Source of the DNA: Sphingopyxis panaciterrae
GTDB taxonomy: Bacteria; Pseudomonadota; Alphaproteobacteria; Sphingomonadales; Sphingomonadaceae
Reading direction: 5' to 3'
DNA: 64,000 nt
Assembly: GCF_011762125.1 (NCBI RefSeq)
Contig: NZ_JAASQN010000003.1
Location: 310,001 to 374,000 of the forward strand
A program made the position numbers and the translations under genes. The first letter of the stretch is position 1. Every line of letters starts with the position of its first letter. The notes beneath the pieces were generated by a model, which worked only from the letters and a program-made list of their open reading frames with translations, had not been told where the DNA came from and made no database searches. Positions 47,614 through 56,453 of this stretch are shown one piece after another.

Positions 47614-49023
47614 CTACGGCTTGTCGGCGTAGGCCTTCACCAGATCGAACATATAATCGCGCCCGACATAGACCGATCGCACCTCCATGCGTTCGTTGAG
47701 GCCGTGTGCGCCGTTACCGTCGGGGTCGCCCCACATGCCGGGCATGCCGTAGGTCGGAATGCCGGCCGCGCCGAGGAAGGTCGCGTCGGTATAGCCGTTC
47801 GCCATCGCGGGGACGACTTTCAAGCCCGGCCAATATTGATCGACAAGCTTCTGCATCGGGCCGATCACTTTCGGATCGAGCGGCGGGGCGGGCGGTGCCG
47901 GGCGTTTGGGCGGAAGCTGGGTGATGGTGACACCGCTATCGCCGATCACCCCGGCAAGCTCCGCACCGATCGATTCGATGCTGTGCCCCGGAAAGATGCG
48001 GCAGTTGACGTTCGCGCCCGCGCGCTGAGGCAGCGCGTTCGGGGCGTGCCCCCCGTCGAGCATGGTCGCGACGCACGTCGTGCGCAGGTTGCTGTGCAGG
48101 AACGGGTCGCTGTTGACGATCGCCTCGGCCGCCTTGTCGGCCGGATTTTTCGACAGCGCAACCATCGCCTTGCCGATCTCGTCGGCGCGCGCGGCGCCGG
48201 CTTCGGCAAAGAAACGCCGCGTCGTGTCGGTCATTTCGACCGGGAAGTCGTGATCGCCGATCTTCGCCAGCGCGTGTGCCAGCTGATAGATGGCATTGGC
48301 CGGAACCGGGGCCGAACTGTGGCCGCCGGGATTGCGCGTTTCGAGGCGGAAATTGGCGAAGGTCTTTTCGCCGACCTGTACCGACTGACCGATAACTTTG
48401 CCCTTGCCATCGCTGTCCCCGCCGCCGCCTTCGTTCAGCGCGAATTCGGCGTCGATCAGGTCGCGCTTGTTCGCCGCGAGCCATTGCGCCCCGTTGAACG
48501 CGCCATTGGTTTCCTCACCGCAGGTCAGCGCGACCTTCACCGTGCGCTTGGGCTTATATCGCTGCTGTTTGAAACGGATCAGCGTATCGATCCACACTGC
48601 CGCCTGCGCCTTGTCGTCGGCGGTGCCGCGGCCATAGAAATAGCCATTTTCCTCGACCATCACGAACGGGTCGCGCTCCCAATCCTCGCGCTTTGCCTCG
48701 ACGACGTCGATATGCGCGATGAGCAGGATCGGCTTGGCGGTCTTCGACGTGCCCGGATAGACGGCGACCAGGCCGCCTTCCTTCGGATTTTCGGGCGTCG
48801 CGAAGAGCGTGAGCTGGTCATCGGTGAAGCCCGCGGCCTTCAGCCGCGCCGCCATGCGCTCGGCGGCGAGAGTGCAGCTGCCAGACGACAGCGTCGTGTT
48901 GGTCTCGACGAGCTCCTTGTAAAGGTCGCGAAAGGCGAGCTGGTCGGGGCGCGGCGCCGCTTGCGCGATGCCCGGTGTCGCCACCAGCATCGCCGACGCC
49001 AGCAGCGCGATCATCGTCCTCAT
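47614..49023 (-). CDS. M20 family metallopeptidase, exported
   Basis: A 469-aa di-zinc peptidase with signal peptide (ending GIAQA-APRP) and metal-site segments LIAHIDVVEA, GRGTADDKAQ, CGEETNGAF, NEGGGGDSDG and GAHGLNERMEV. The dimerisation insert has LETRNPGGHSSAPVPANAIY. Substrate likely a peptide or acylated amino acid. Start MRTMIALLASA at 49023 with GGGGGAGACG ahead; an earlier TTG (49038) seems less likely. Confidence 0.92.
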   Translation of the reverse strand: MRTMIALLASAMLVATPGIAQAAPRPDQLAFRDLYKELVETNTTLSSGSCTLAAERMAARLKAAGFTDDQLTLFATPENPKEGGLVAVYPGTSKTAKPILLIAHIDVVEAKREDWERDPFVMVEENGYFYGRGTADDKAQAAVWIDTLIRFKQQRYKPKRTVKVALTCGEETNGAFNGAQWLAANKRDLIDAEFALNEGGGGDSDGKGKVIGQSVQVGEKTFANFRLETRNPGGHSSAPVPANAIYQLAHALAKIGDHDFPVEMTDTTRRFFAEAGAARADEIGKAMVALSKNPADKAAEAIVNSDPFLHSNLRTTCVATMLDGGHAPNALPQRAGANVNCRIFPGHSIESIGAELAGVIGDSGVTITQLPPKRPAPPAPPLDPKVIGPMQKLVDQYWPGLKVVPAMANGYTDATFLGAAGIPTYGMPGMWGDPDGNGAHGLNERMEVRSVYVGRDYMFDLVKAYADKP

Positions 49024-49137
49024 CACCGTCTCCCCCAAATAAAGCTGAGGACCCTAAGGAGCAGAAAGCCGGGGCGCTAGCAAGCCGCTTGCGCGCGACC
49101 TTTCTTTCGCGCAATTGCGGAGCAGGGGGAAAGCGAT

Positions 49138-49770
49138 TTGAAGTCCATCGAAGACGATCCGCCGGGGCTGCTGGCGCGGGCGGTGCGCCGTTTGCTACTG
49201 CGGTCATACCGGATGCGGGGGTGGACCGCGGTGGGCGAAGTGCCGGAACCGCGGCGTTTCATCATCATTGCGGCGCCGCACACCAGTAACTGGGATTTCG
49301 TCAATTTCCTCGGCCTGACCGCCGATGTCGGCATTCGTCCCCATTTCATGGCCAAGCTATCGCTTTTCCGTTGGCCGATCGGCGGTTTCATGCGCCAGAT
49401 GGGCGGCATTGCGGTCGACCGTCAGGGTGGCGGCAATGTCGTTCAGGCGATGGTTCAGGAATTCGCTCGCCGCGCCGAATTCATGCTGACCGTCGCGCCC
49501 GAAGGGACGCGCGGCAAGGCGAAGAAATGGCGTACCGGCTTTTATCAGATCGCGCTCGCCGCCAAGGTGCCGATGGTCGTCGGCTTCATGGATTATGGAA
49601 CGCGGACCGGCGGGCTTGGCCCGCTGATCTGGCCGACCGGCGATTTTCGGGCCGACATGACGAAGGTGCTGGACGTCTATAAAAGTTGTATTCCGAAATT
49701 TCCGGAACGCGCGGTGCGCTCGATCGATGATATCGTCGGCAGCGAGGTGGAAACAGGAGAGCGGGCATGA
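49138..49770 (+). CDS. 1-acyl-sn-glycerol-3-phosphate acyltransferase family protein
   Basis: A 210-aa PlsC-type acyltransferase with the HX4D motif as HTSNWD and the glycerophosphate-binding EGTR in APEGTRGKAKKW. The start is TTG at 49138 after GGGGGAAAG. The 4-bp overlap with the DUF1295 gene suggests a lipid-modifying operon. Acceptor unknown. Confidence 0.88.
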   Translation: MKSIEDDPPGLLARAVRRLLLRSYRMRGWTAVGEVPEPRRFIIIAAPHTSNWDFVNFLGLTADVGIRPHFMAKLSLFRWPIGGFMRQMGGIAVDRQGGGNVVQAMVQEFARRAEFMLTVAPEGTRGKAKKWRTGFYQIALAAKVPMVVGFMDYGTRTGGLGPLIWPTGDFRADMTKVLDVYKSCIPKFPERAVRSIDDIVGSEVETGERA

Positions 49771-50594
49771 GCGATGCGGCGGTTTTGCTGGCGATCAATT
49801 TCGCCGTGCTGGTCGGCGCTATCCTGCTGTTGTGGCGCGCGTCGGTGGCGATCCGCGATGTGTCGTTCATCGACGCCTTCTGGGCGCTCGGCATGGTGCT
49901 GCTCGCATGGGCGGCGGCGACGCAGGCGGGTTTCGACGGGCTGCGGACCCAGTTGATCCTCGTCCTCGTCACGATCTGGGGGCTCAGGCTTGCCGCCCAC
50001 CTGTTCCTGCGCTGGCGCGCGCAGGGCGAGGATCCGCGCTATGCGAAGATCATCGCCCGGACGATGGAGACAAAGGGGTGGAGCTGGTCCCGGACCGCGC
50101 TCGTGTCGGTGTTCCTGACCCAGGCGCCCCTGCTCTTCATCACCTGCCTTCCGGCGCAGCTCGGCATCTGGGCGAGCGCCACGCACCCGCCCGCGGTTGT
50201 CGGGCTCCTCGCGAAATTCGGCATGTTCGCCGCGCTGATCGGCATCGCGTTCGAAACTGTCGGGGATTTGCAGCTCAATGGCTTTCGCAATGACCCGGCG
50301 AACAAGGGTAAGGTGCTCGACACCGGCCTGTGGCGCTATACGCGGCATCCCAATTATTTCGGCGACGCGCTGGCCTGGTGGGGCATCTGGCTCGTCGCGG
50401 CGGAAGCGGGATGGGCGATTGCGCTAGCCAGCGTCATCGGCCCCATTTTCCTGACCTTCACGCTCGTCAAATGGTCGGGCAAGGCGCTGCTCGAAAAGGG
50501 ATTGCACAAGACGCGTCCCGGCTATGCCGATTATGTTCGTCGCACCTCCGGTTTCATCCCATGGCCGCCAAAAGCGCCCGCGACCAAGGCCTAG
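49767..50594 (+). CDS. DUF1295 membrane protein (steroid 5-alpha-reductase-like)
   Basis: A 275-aa protein with about six hydrophobic segments and the C-terminal reductase signature GLWRYTRHPNYFGDALAWWGIW, followed by TRPGYADYVRRTSGFIPWPPK. Family members resemble steroid 5-alpha-reductases and isoprenylcysteine methyltransferases. Probably reduces or methylates a lipid. Its end overlaps the next gene by 34 bp. Confidence 0.88.
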   Translation: MSDAAVLLAINFAVLVGAILLLWRASVAIRDVSFIDAFWALGMVLLAWAAATQAGFDGLRTQLILVLVTIWGLRLAAHLFLRWRAQGEDPRYAKIIARTMETKGWSWSRTALVSVFLTQAPLLFITCLPAQLGIWASATHPPAVVGLLAKFGMFAALIGIAFETVGDLQLNGFRNDPANKGKVLDTGLWRYTRHPNYFGDALAWWGIWLVAAEAGWAIALASVIGPIFLTFTLVKWSGKALLEKGLHKTRPGYADYVRRTSGFIPWPPKAPATKA

Positions 50595-50974
50595 GCGGCG
50601 AGGCCGCCGCTGCCGACGTCGCCGCGCTTGGCGACGCCCCGCGCATCCGTGCGATCCTGGTCGCGGCGGCGCGCGAAGGACGCAGCGTCAGCTATTCCGA
50701 ACTGCTCGGCGATCTGGGGTTCCGTTTCACGCGGCCCAAGATGCGCGCGGTGTGCCGGACGCTGGAGGAAGTCGACCGCCTGAGCGCGCTCGACGGCGAA
50801 CCCGACCTCGCGGTGCTGGTGGTGCGCGAAAGCGACCGCTTGCCCGGCCAGGGCTGGTGGGTCGGCGGCACCGCGCTGCTGCTCGGCTATGACGGGCCAT
50901 GGGAGGGCGCGGCGGCGGCGCGCTTCATCCGCGAACAGCAACAGGCGGTGTTCGATTATTGGGCGGAGCGCTGA
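50561..50974 (+). CDS. Hypothetical protein
   Basis: A 137-aa protein with AREGRSVSYSELLGDLGFRFTRPKMRAVCRTLEEVDRLS, which looks like a winged-helix segment, and GEPDLAVLVVRESDRLPGQGWWVGGTA. I do not recognise a characterised family. Its ATG at 50561 lies inside the DUF1295 gene, so translation is probably coupled. It ends 4 bp before a convergent lipoprotein gene. Confidence 0.7.
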   Translation: MAAKSARDQGLGGEAAAADVAALGDAPRIRAILVAAAREGRSVSYSELLGDLGFRFTRPKMRAVCRTLEEVDRLSALDGEPDLAVLVVRESDRLPGQGWWVGGTALLLGYDGPWEGAAAARFIREQQQAVFDYWAER

Positions 50975-50978
50975 GCGG

Positions 50979-51758
50979 CTAGCCCGCCGCGACGGCTTTG
51001 AGCGCGGCCGACTCTATATGCCAGCGCAGTTGGCTGGCGCTCGCCCCGTCGACGCCATTGACCCGGCGCAGAATATAATGACCGCGAAATTTCTGATGCC
51101 GGCCCGAATCGACAACCGCATCGACGGTGACAGGCACCGTCAGAAAGATCGATCCCGCCGCGCCCTCTCCATCCGTCACCGCGCCAATGGTCACGCGGGT
51201 CGACTGCGTCCGGGCAAAGCCGGCGCGAAATGTCTCGCGTGTTTGCCGCGGCGGGCCATCGTCGCCCCACTGCTGCCACGCGGTATCGAAGTCGCGCGCG
51301 TCGATCGCGGAATAATAGCGTTTCACGACCTCGGCGGCCGCCTCCTTGCTGGTCGATTCGGGGCCGCAACCCGGTGCCGAGGCACCGTCGCCTTGTATGA
51401 GCGCGCAACTGCGGGCGATCTCGTCCTCGATCATCGCGCAGCTGTTGGCGGCGTGGCAGGGTGGGCGGGTGGCGGGCGAAACGCGGCGGCACAGGTCAAC
51501 GCGCCGTCCGGCGGCGGCCGCGCCGAGTTCGGTGGCGCAGGATCGCGGTGATGCGCCGGGCGCCGCAGAAGCGAGAGGCGTGCCGGGGGCCCTCGGTGCC
51601 GCGGCGCCCGGCGGCGCTGGCTCAGCGTCCGGTTGCGATATCTCCGCGCCGGTGCGAGGCGCCGCCGAATCTTGTCGATCGCTTACACCGCCGCATGCCG
51701 CCAGCGTCAGCGCCGACAGGCATAACAAGCCGGAAAGTGCCCAGTGCCGAATAGCCAT
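50979..51758 (-). CDS. Hypothetical lipoprotein with NTF2-like C-terminal domain
   Basis: A 259-aa protein with lipobox LTLAAC (Cys22), a Pro/Ala-rich low-complexity linker (about 25-75), a cysteine-containing middle (RSCATELG, DLCRRVSPATRPPCHAANSC) and a C-terminal domain resembling NTF2-like folds (EVVKRYYSAIDARDFDTAWQQWGDDG). Cysteines suggest disulfide bonds. No family name can be given. Confidence 0.72.
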   Translation of the reverse strand: MAIRHWALSGLLCLSALTLAACGGVSDRQDSAAPRTGAEISQPDAEPAPPGAAAPRAPGTPLASAAPGASPRSCATELGAAAAGRRVDLCRRVSPATRPPCHAANSCAMIEDEIARSCALIQGDGASAPGCGPESTSKEAAAEVVKRYYSAIDARDFDTAWQQWGDDGPPRQTRETFRAGFARTQSTRVTIGAVTDGEGAAGSIFLTVPVTVDAVVDSGRHQKFRGHYILRRVNGVDGASASQLRWHIESAALKAVAAG

Positions 51759-51805
51759 GGCGCCTATACGCGGCGCGCGCGCACCGGTTCCGCCATGGGG
51801 TGGGG

Positions 51806-52735
51806 CTATTTCTTCAGGCCGATCTCGCGCAGCCGTTCCTGCAGATAGTCATCGGCGGTGATCGGGTCGGGATACAGGTTCGGGTGCGCGGCGTCGATAC
51901 AGCTTGCCAGCGTCTCGATCGGATAGTCCGAACGGAAGTGGAGGAAGAAGGGCATCGAATAGCGCGCGACGCCGGCCCGTCCCGCGTCGGGGTTGCGGAC
52001 GCGGTGGGTGGTCGACGGCAGCCGGTCGTTGGTCAACCGTTGCAGCATGTCGCCGACGTTGACCGCCATCGCGCCCGGCGGCGGGCTGACCGGCAGCCAG
52101 CTGCCGTCCTTGTCGAGGATTTCGAGCCCCGCTTCCTCGGCGCCGAGCAGCAGGGTGATCGTGTTGATATCCTCATGCGCCTCGGCGCGGATGCCCTTCG
52201 CGGGCGCCTCGACGGGCGGATAGTGGAGCAGGCGCATCACGCTGTTGCCGTCGGCGACGCTGTCGTCGAAGAAATCGGGGGCGAGGCCAAGGTAGCGCGC
52301 GATGCCGGAGAGCAGCCGCCCGCCGACGCGGTCGAATTCGGCGAAGAGCCTGTCATAGGCGGTGCGAAAGCCGTCGACTTCAGCGGGCCAGACATTGTTC
52401 GGCTGTTGCGCGGCCAGCCGGTGCCCCGCGGGCAGGTCGCGCCCGACGTGCCAGAATTCCTTGAGGTCGACCTCTTTCGCGCCCTTGGCGATTTCGGTGC
52501 CGAACGGCGTATAGCCGCGCGCGCCGCCGCTGCCCGCGATATGATAGGCGCGCTTTGCCGCCTCGGGCAGCGCGAAAAAGGCCTTCGCCTTGTCCCATGC
52601 TTCGTCGATCAGCGCCGGATCGATGCCATGATCGGTGATCATCGCGAAACCGAAGCGTTCGAACGAGGCGCCGAAATCGCGGGCGAATTCGTCGGCGGGA
52701 AGCGACATGGAGATGACGGGTACGGCGGCGGTCAT
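51806..52735 (-). CDS. Isopenicillin N synthase-like 2OG-Fe(II) dioxygenase
   Basis: A 309-aa dioxygenase with N-terminal DIOX_N region (PVISMSLPADEFARDFGASFERFGFAMITDHGI) and iron ligands His/Asp in AHEDINTITLL and His in STTHRVRNP; RYSMPFF holds the 2-oxoglutarate arginine nearby. Substrate unknown; such enzymes act on small molecules including plant-hormone-like compounds. Confidence 0.9.
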   Translation of the reverse strand: MTAAVPVISMSLPADEFARDFGASFERFGFAMITDHGIDPALIDEAWDKAKAFFALPEAAKRAYHIAGSGGARGYTPFGTEIAKGAKEVDLKEFWHVGRDLPAGHRLAAQQPNNVWPAEVDGFRTAYDRLFAEFDRVGGRLLSGIARYLGLAPDFFDDSVADGNSVMRLLHYPPVEAPAKGIRAEAHEDINTITLLLGAEEAGLEILDKDGSWLPVSPPPGAMAVNVGDMLQRLTNDRLPSTTHRVRNPDAGRAGVARYSMPFFLHFRSDYPIETLASCIDAAHPNLYPDPITADDYLQERLREIGLKK

Positions 52736-52856
52736 GATCTGGGTCCGTTGCTGGGCGGGGCGTTCCCGCGACTCTGGTCCCGCATGTAAGCCCCTATGCG
52801 GCCGCGCGAAAGAGGCTCGCTCTTTTCAAACCGGCACCGCTTGCTAAGAGGGCGGC

Positions 52857-53282
52857 ATGGCAAAATCATATTGGCTGATGAAATCCGAACCCGACGCCTA
52901 TGCGTGGGACCAGCTTGTGCACGACGGCACCGGGATCTGGGACGGCGTGCGCAATCACACCGCGAAGCTCAACATGATGGCGATGAAGGCCGGCGACGAG
53001 GCCTTTTTCTACCACAGCAACATCGGCAAGGAATGCGTCGGGATCATGAAGATCGTCGAGACCGCCTTTCCCGATCCCACCGCCGAAAAGGGGTCGCCGT
53101 GGGTCGTGGTGCGCGTCGAGCCCGTCCGCGCGCTCGCGCATCCGGTGACGCTCGCGGCGGTCAAGGCCGATCCGAAGCTCGCCGACATGGACCTGATCCG
53201 CCAGTCGCGGCTCTCGGTCGGGCGCGTCACCCCCGACGAGTGGAAGCATATCCTCAAAAAATCGGAAAAGCCCGCGCTCTAG
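52857..53282 (+). CDS. EVE domain protein
   Basis: A 141-aa EVE (PUA-like) protein: SYWLMKSEPDAYAWDQLV, WDGVRNHTAKLNMMAMKAGDEAFFYHS and KECVGIMKIVE. Eukaryotic relatives bind modified cytosine in DNA; bacterial ones may bind modified nucleic acids. Start ATG at 52857. Convergent with the PilZ gene. Confidence 0.93.
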   Translation: MAKSYWLMKSEPDAYAWDQLVHDGTGIWDGVRNHTAKLNMMAMKAGDEAFFYHSNIGKECVGIMKIVETAFPDPTAEKGSPWVVVRVEPVRALAHPVTLAAVKADPKLADMDLIRQSRLSVGRVTPDEWKHILKKSEKPAL

Positions 53283-53295
53283 GCCCCGGCCGCGT

Positions 53296-53691
53296 CTATT
53301 TGCGCAGCTTGGTCTGCATATGCTGCGTCACCGACGGGTGCAGCGGGCTGACGAATTCGCAGCCGCAATTGGTGCCGTCGACGCGGCGAACGACCGCTTC
53401 GAGCAATTGCAGCCCGGGCAGGTTGACCCAAAGATGCGTGTCGACCGCGGGCGGCGAATAGGAGAAAAAGCGAAAGCCCGTCGACGACAGGTCGAACAGG
53501 TCGACGTCGAACGGGTTCATCCCCGCCTCGCGCAGCCGCGCCCGCGCCGAGACATCGGCGCGCGCGGCGCGGCGCCCGTCGGGTGCGGACTGGCTGATGC
53601 TGTTGTTCCTCGGCACGATTTGGCGATCCCTGGTGCGATTCGATTCGCGCTTTTCTAGCGCACCGATGGTTACCGTTATGTCAAAGCCCAT
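53296..53691 (-). CDS. PilZ domain protein
   Basis: A 131-aa protein with the c-di-GMP binding pattern RRAARADVSARARLR followed by DVDLFDLSSTGFRFFS, fitting RxxxR and DxSxxG. A likely c-di-GMP effector. The only candidate turnover enzyme in the window is the GGDEF-EAL protein at 41.9 kb. Confidence 0.8.
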   Translation of the reverse strand: MGFDITVTIGALEKRESNRTRDRQIVPRNNSISQSAPDGRRAARADVSARARLREAGMNPFDVDLFDLSSTGFRFFSYSPPAVDTHLWVNLPGLQLLEAVVRRVDGTNCGCEFVSPLHPSVTQHMQTKLRK

Positions 53692-53706
53692 GGTGAATTT
53701 TGCCGG

Positions 53707-54294
53707 TCAGGGCGGGGTGTCCCCGACGGCCATCAACTGGCTTGGATAGGCGGTGACGAGCGCTGCCGCCTCGCGCCAGTCGGCGGTCAGCCAGCGGTCA
53801 TAATCCTCGGCATGGACGATGACCGGCATGAGCTTGGGTTGATAATGCGCGACGAGCCGGTTGGGCTCGGTCGTCAGCATCGCGAAGCCCGGCCAATCCT
53901 CGATCTGCCGCTGGATTCCGGCAAAGGCGAAGATCGGGCGCGAGGGCAGCGAAAACCAGTGCTGGCGCCGCGCTCCGTCGGGTCCCGACCAGAAGACGAA
54001 GGCGGTGGCGGGGACCAGGCAGCGCAGTTCGGGATGGCGCAGCGTCCCGATCCAGAACGGGCTTTCGAGGTTGCGGACGGTGGTCAGCGGGCGCGTGCCT
54101 TGCGGCGGCGGCGGCACGCCCCATAATTTCGGGCGCAGGAAACGCCGCGACCGGACGCGGCCGTCGCTGACGATCACCGGAGCGGGGCGCCCCGGCGCGA
54201 CATAATCGCCCGTCCACGGATCGTCGCCTGCCTCGGCACCGAAAGCGGCGGCGATCGCGCGCGCCGGCGCGTCGAGGCGGTAGAGGCTGGTCAT
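53707..54294 (-). CDS. SRAP (YedK/HMCES) family protein lacking catalytic residues
   Basis: A 195-aa SRAP-fold protein, recognisable from FLRPKLWGVPPPPQGTRPLTTVRN, RCLVPATAF, IFAFAGIQRQIEDWPGFAMLTTEPN and PKLMPVIV. The active enzyme uses Cys2, Asn, Glu and His to crosslink to abasic DNA sites. Here the start is MTSLYR (Thr2), the Asn position is Thr72 (TTVRN), the Glu position is Phe101 (AFVFW for AFSE) and the His position is Gln152 (HYQPKLMP). It is therefore probably a non-catalytic paralogue. Third gene of a minus-strand rluA-arfB-SRAP set, 9 bp after arfB. Confidence 0.85.
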   Translation of the reverse strand: MTSLYRLDAPARAIAAAFGAEAGDDPWTGDYVAPGRPAPVIVSDGRVRSRRFLRPKLWGVPPPPQGTRPLTTVRNLESPFWIGTLRHPELRCLVPATAFVFWSGPDGARRQHWFSLPSRPIFAFAGIQRQIEDWPGFAMLTTEPNRLVAHYQPKLMPVIVHAEDYDRWLTADWREAAALVTAYPSQLMAVGDTPP

Positions 54295-54303
54295 CCGGGT
54301 GCG

Positions 54304-54705
54304 TCAGTCGGTCCCGCGCACCCGTCCGCGTCCCGCCTTCACCGTGCTGCGCGCCTTCTTGCTGTCGACGCGCTTCGCCTTCGCCGCCTTGCTCGGCTTG
54401 GTCTTGATCCGCCGTTCGGGGCGGACCAGCGCGGCATCGACCAGTTCATGGAGCCGCGCCCGCGCATCTGCGCGGTTCGCTTCCTGCGTGCGATAGCGGC
54501 GCGCGAGGATGACGAGTTCGCCCTCGCCGGTCATCCGGCTTCCCGCGAGTGTTTTCAATCGCTTATACGCGTCGGGGGTCAGGCCGAGCGCATAGACGTT
54601 GACGCGCAGCTGGCACGCGGTCGCGACCTTGTTGACATTCTGTCCGCCGGGCCCGGTCCCCGCGAGAAACTTCTCGCTGATCGCGCTTTCGGGAATCTCA
54701 GCCAC
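54304..54705 (-). CDS. arfB: Alternative ribosome-rescue factor / peptidyl-tRNA hydrolase ArfB
   Basis: A 133-aa class I release-factor-like protein with the GGQ motif (residues 20-22, TGPGGQNVNK) and a basic C-terminal tail (KTKPSKAAKAKRVDSKKARSTVKAGRGR) that enters the empty mRNA channel. Start GTG at 54705 (VAEIPESAISEKF), overlapping the rluA stop by 8 bp. Confidence 0.92.
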   Translation of the reverse strand: MAEIPESAISEKFLAGTGPGGQNVNKVATACQLRVNVYALGLTPDAYKRLKTLAGSRMTGEGELVILARRYRTQEANRADARARLHELVDAALVRPERRIKTKPSKAAKAKRVDSKKARSTVKAGRGRVRGTD

Positions 54706-55381
54706 GCGTCGGCTCCGCTCCCTCCGGCGCCGCAAAGCCCAATGCCACGAAGCTGTCGGGAAAGGGCGCCTCGGCGATAATCGACGGCTTGACGTCACGT
54801 TTTACGACCAGCCGTTCGGCGTGGAGCAGCGTGCGCGTCTTGGTGCCGCCGCGCCCGTAAACGGGATCGCCGAAGAGCGGAAAGCCAAGGCCTTCGAGCG
54901 CGTGGACGCGCAGCTGATGGGTGCGGCCGGTTTCGGGACGGAAACGCAGCAGCGCGCGGTCGCCGACGACCGCCAGCTTTTCCCAATGCGATACCGACGG
55001 CTTGCCCTTCGGATCGCCGACCATGCGCCAGCCGTCCTCCGCGGTCGATGTCTTCGCCAGCGGCAGGTCGATCGTCCCGCCGTCGCTCGCCGGCACCCCG
55101 TCGACGATCGCGAGATATTGTTTTTCGACCTCGCGGCTTTCGAAGGCGCGGGTGAAACGGCCGTGCGCCTTGGGATTGCGCGCGAGGAGCAGGCAGCCCG
55201 AGGTGTCGCGATCGAGCCGGTGGACGGCGAGCGGCCAGCGCTTGAATCCGAACTTCAACAGGTCAAGATGGTTTTCGAGGCTGATGCTGCCGTCGCGCGG
55301 GGCGTCGACCGGCAGGCCGGCAGGCTTGTCGATGACGAGCGCCTCGCCGTCGAGAAAAAGGACACGGTCTGAAAGAAGCAT
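54698..55381 (-). CDS. RNA pseudouridine synthase, RluA family
   Basis: A 227-aa synthase with the catalytic Asp57 in HRLDRDTSG and GRTHQLRVHALEGLGFPLFGDPVYG near the C terminus. It lacks an S4 domain. The RNA target (rRNA or tRNA) cannot be told by eye. The first gene of the arfB/SRAP group. Confidence 0.93.
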   Translation of the reverse strand: MLLSDRVLFLDGEALVIDKPAGLPVDAPRDGSISLENHLDLLKFGFKRWPLAVHRLDRDTSGCLLLARNPKAHGRFTRAFESREVEKQYLAIVDGVPASDGGTIDLPLAKTSTAEDGWRMVGDPKGKPSVSHWEKLAVVGDRALLRFRPETGRTHQLRVHALEGLGFPLFGDPVYGRGGTKTRTLLHAERLVVKRDVKPSIIAEAPFPDSFVALGFAAPEGAEPTRG

Positions 55382-55467
55382 GGCGCGCTATAGGGTGCGC
55401 GCGGCCTGACGTCCATCATGGCGGGATGTGGATCAGGGGCAAGGTCTGTTTCGGGGTGGGGAGGGGC

Positions 55468-55607
55468 CATATAGCCCTCTCCCCTTTAGGGGAGAGGGTT
55501 GGGAGAGGGGGACGCGTAAAAGCCCCTCTCAACTGCGGCTAGCCGGTAAACCGGCAAGCCTCCGTATCTCTCCCCTAAAGGGGAGAGAGCAAGCCTCCCA
55601 AACGTCC
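55468..55607. repeat. 140-bp foldback element, family C, copy 2
   Basis: Reverse complement of 3633-3772 with a single base difference by my alignment (CCCTTTAGG versus CCCTTCAGG), i.e. about 99% identical across 140 bp and 52 kb apart. Lies between two minus-strand genes. Confidence 0.95.
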
Positions 55608-55642
55608 GCCTCCAGCCGAAACCGGCCTCTTTGCCCAGATCT

Positions 55643-56449
55643 TCATTTCCCGCCGAACGCATAAACATCCATCGCCAGCAGGCCATATGTCACACTATGG
55701 TGCAGCCGCTCGGCCTCGAACGCGGCCCCGCCCGCGCCCATCGCCGCGAACAGCGGCAATATATGATCGGGCGTCGGGTGATTATCGCGGCCGTGCGGTG
55801 CGCGTTCGACTGCGTGGAGCAGGTCGTCGACCGCGCCCGCCGCCATCCGGTCGGCGACCCAGCCGGTGAAATCGGTGACCCATGCGGGCGCCGGGGCATC
55901 GATCGGCAGGCGCGCCGAAAACAGCGCGCGCAGATTATGCGTGATACTGCCCGATCCGATGATCAGCACGCCCTCGTCGGCGAGCGGCGCCAGCGCCTGG
56001 CCCAGCGCGAAATGCCATTCGGGCGAAGCGTTCGAGTGGATCGAAAGCTGGACGACGGGAATATCGGCCTCTGCGTAGATCAGCGACAGGGGCACCCAGG
56101 CGCCATGATCGAGCCCGCGTGCCGGATCGGCGGTCACGGCAAGGCCGTGACCCGCCAGTAGCTCGACGACCCGCGCCGCCAGCGCCGGATCGCCCGGCGC
56201 GGCATAGCGCATCGCGAACAATTCGTCGGGAAAGCCGCCGAAGTCGTGGATTGTCGGCGGGGCGGGTGATGCGGTCACCGTCGCCCTGCCGCCCTGATAT
56301 GCCGCATCATGATGCGCCGACACGATCAGGATCGCGCGCGGACGCGGCAGGCGGCTGCCCAGCCCGGCGAGGAAGTCCCGCGCCGGGCTGGGCTCGAGCG
56401 CCATCATCGGCGAGCCGTGCGAAACAAAAAGGCTCGGGAGACGGCGCAT
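55643..56449 (-). CDS. DODA-type extradiol ring-cleavage dioxygenase
   Basis: A 268-aa class III extradiol dioxygenase of the YgiD/LigB fold: SLFVSHGSPMMAL, ILIVSAHHDAAYQGG, LDHGAWVPLSLIYAE and IGSGSITHNLR hold the metal-binding histidines. Acts on catecholic compounds. The start MRRLPSLFVSHG at 56449 lies 4 bp from the end of wrbA, so it is the last gene of the pirin-azoR-wrbA cluster. Confidence 0.88.
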   Translation of the reverse strand: MRRLPSLFVSHGSPMMALEPSPARDFLAGLGSRLPRPRAILIVSAHHDAAYQGGRATVTASPAPPTIHDFGGFPDELFAMRYAAPGDPALAARVVELLAGHGLAVTADPARGLDHGAWVPLSLIYAEADIPVVQLSIHSNASPEWHFALGQALAPLADEGVLIIGSGSITHNLRALFSARLPIDAPAPAWVTDFTGWVADRMAAGAVDDLLHAVERAPHGRDNHPTPDHILPLFAAMGAGGAAFEAERLHHSVTYGLLAMDVYAFGGK

Positions 56450-56453
56450 CGGT

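Noticed and set aside
3633..55607. Possible composite transposon or island bounded by the two 140-bp copies
   Set aside because: The enclosed genes are core functions, no transposase or integrase is present, and base usage is uniform by eye.
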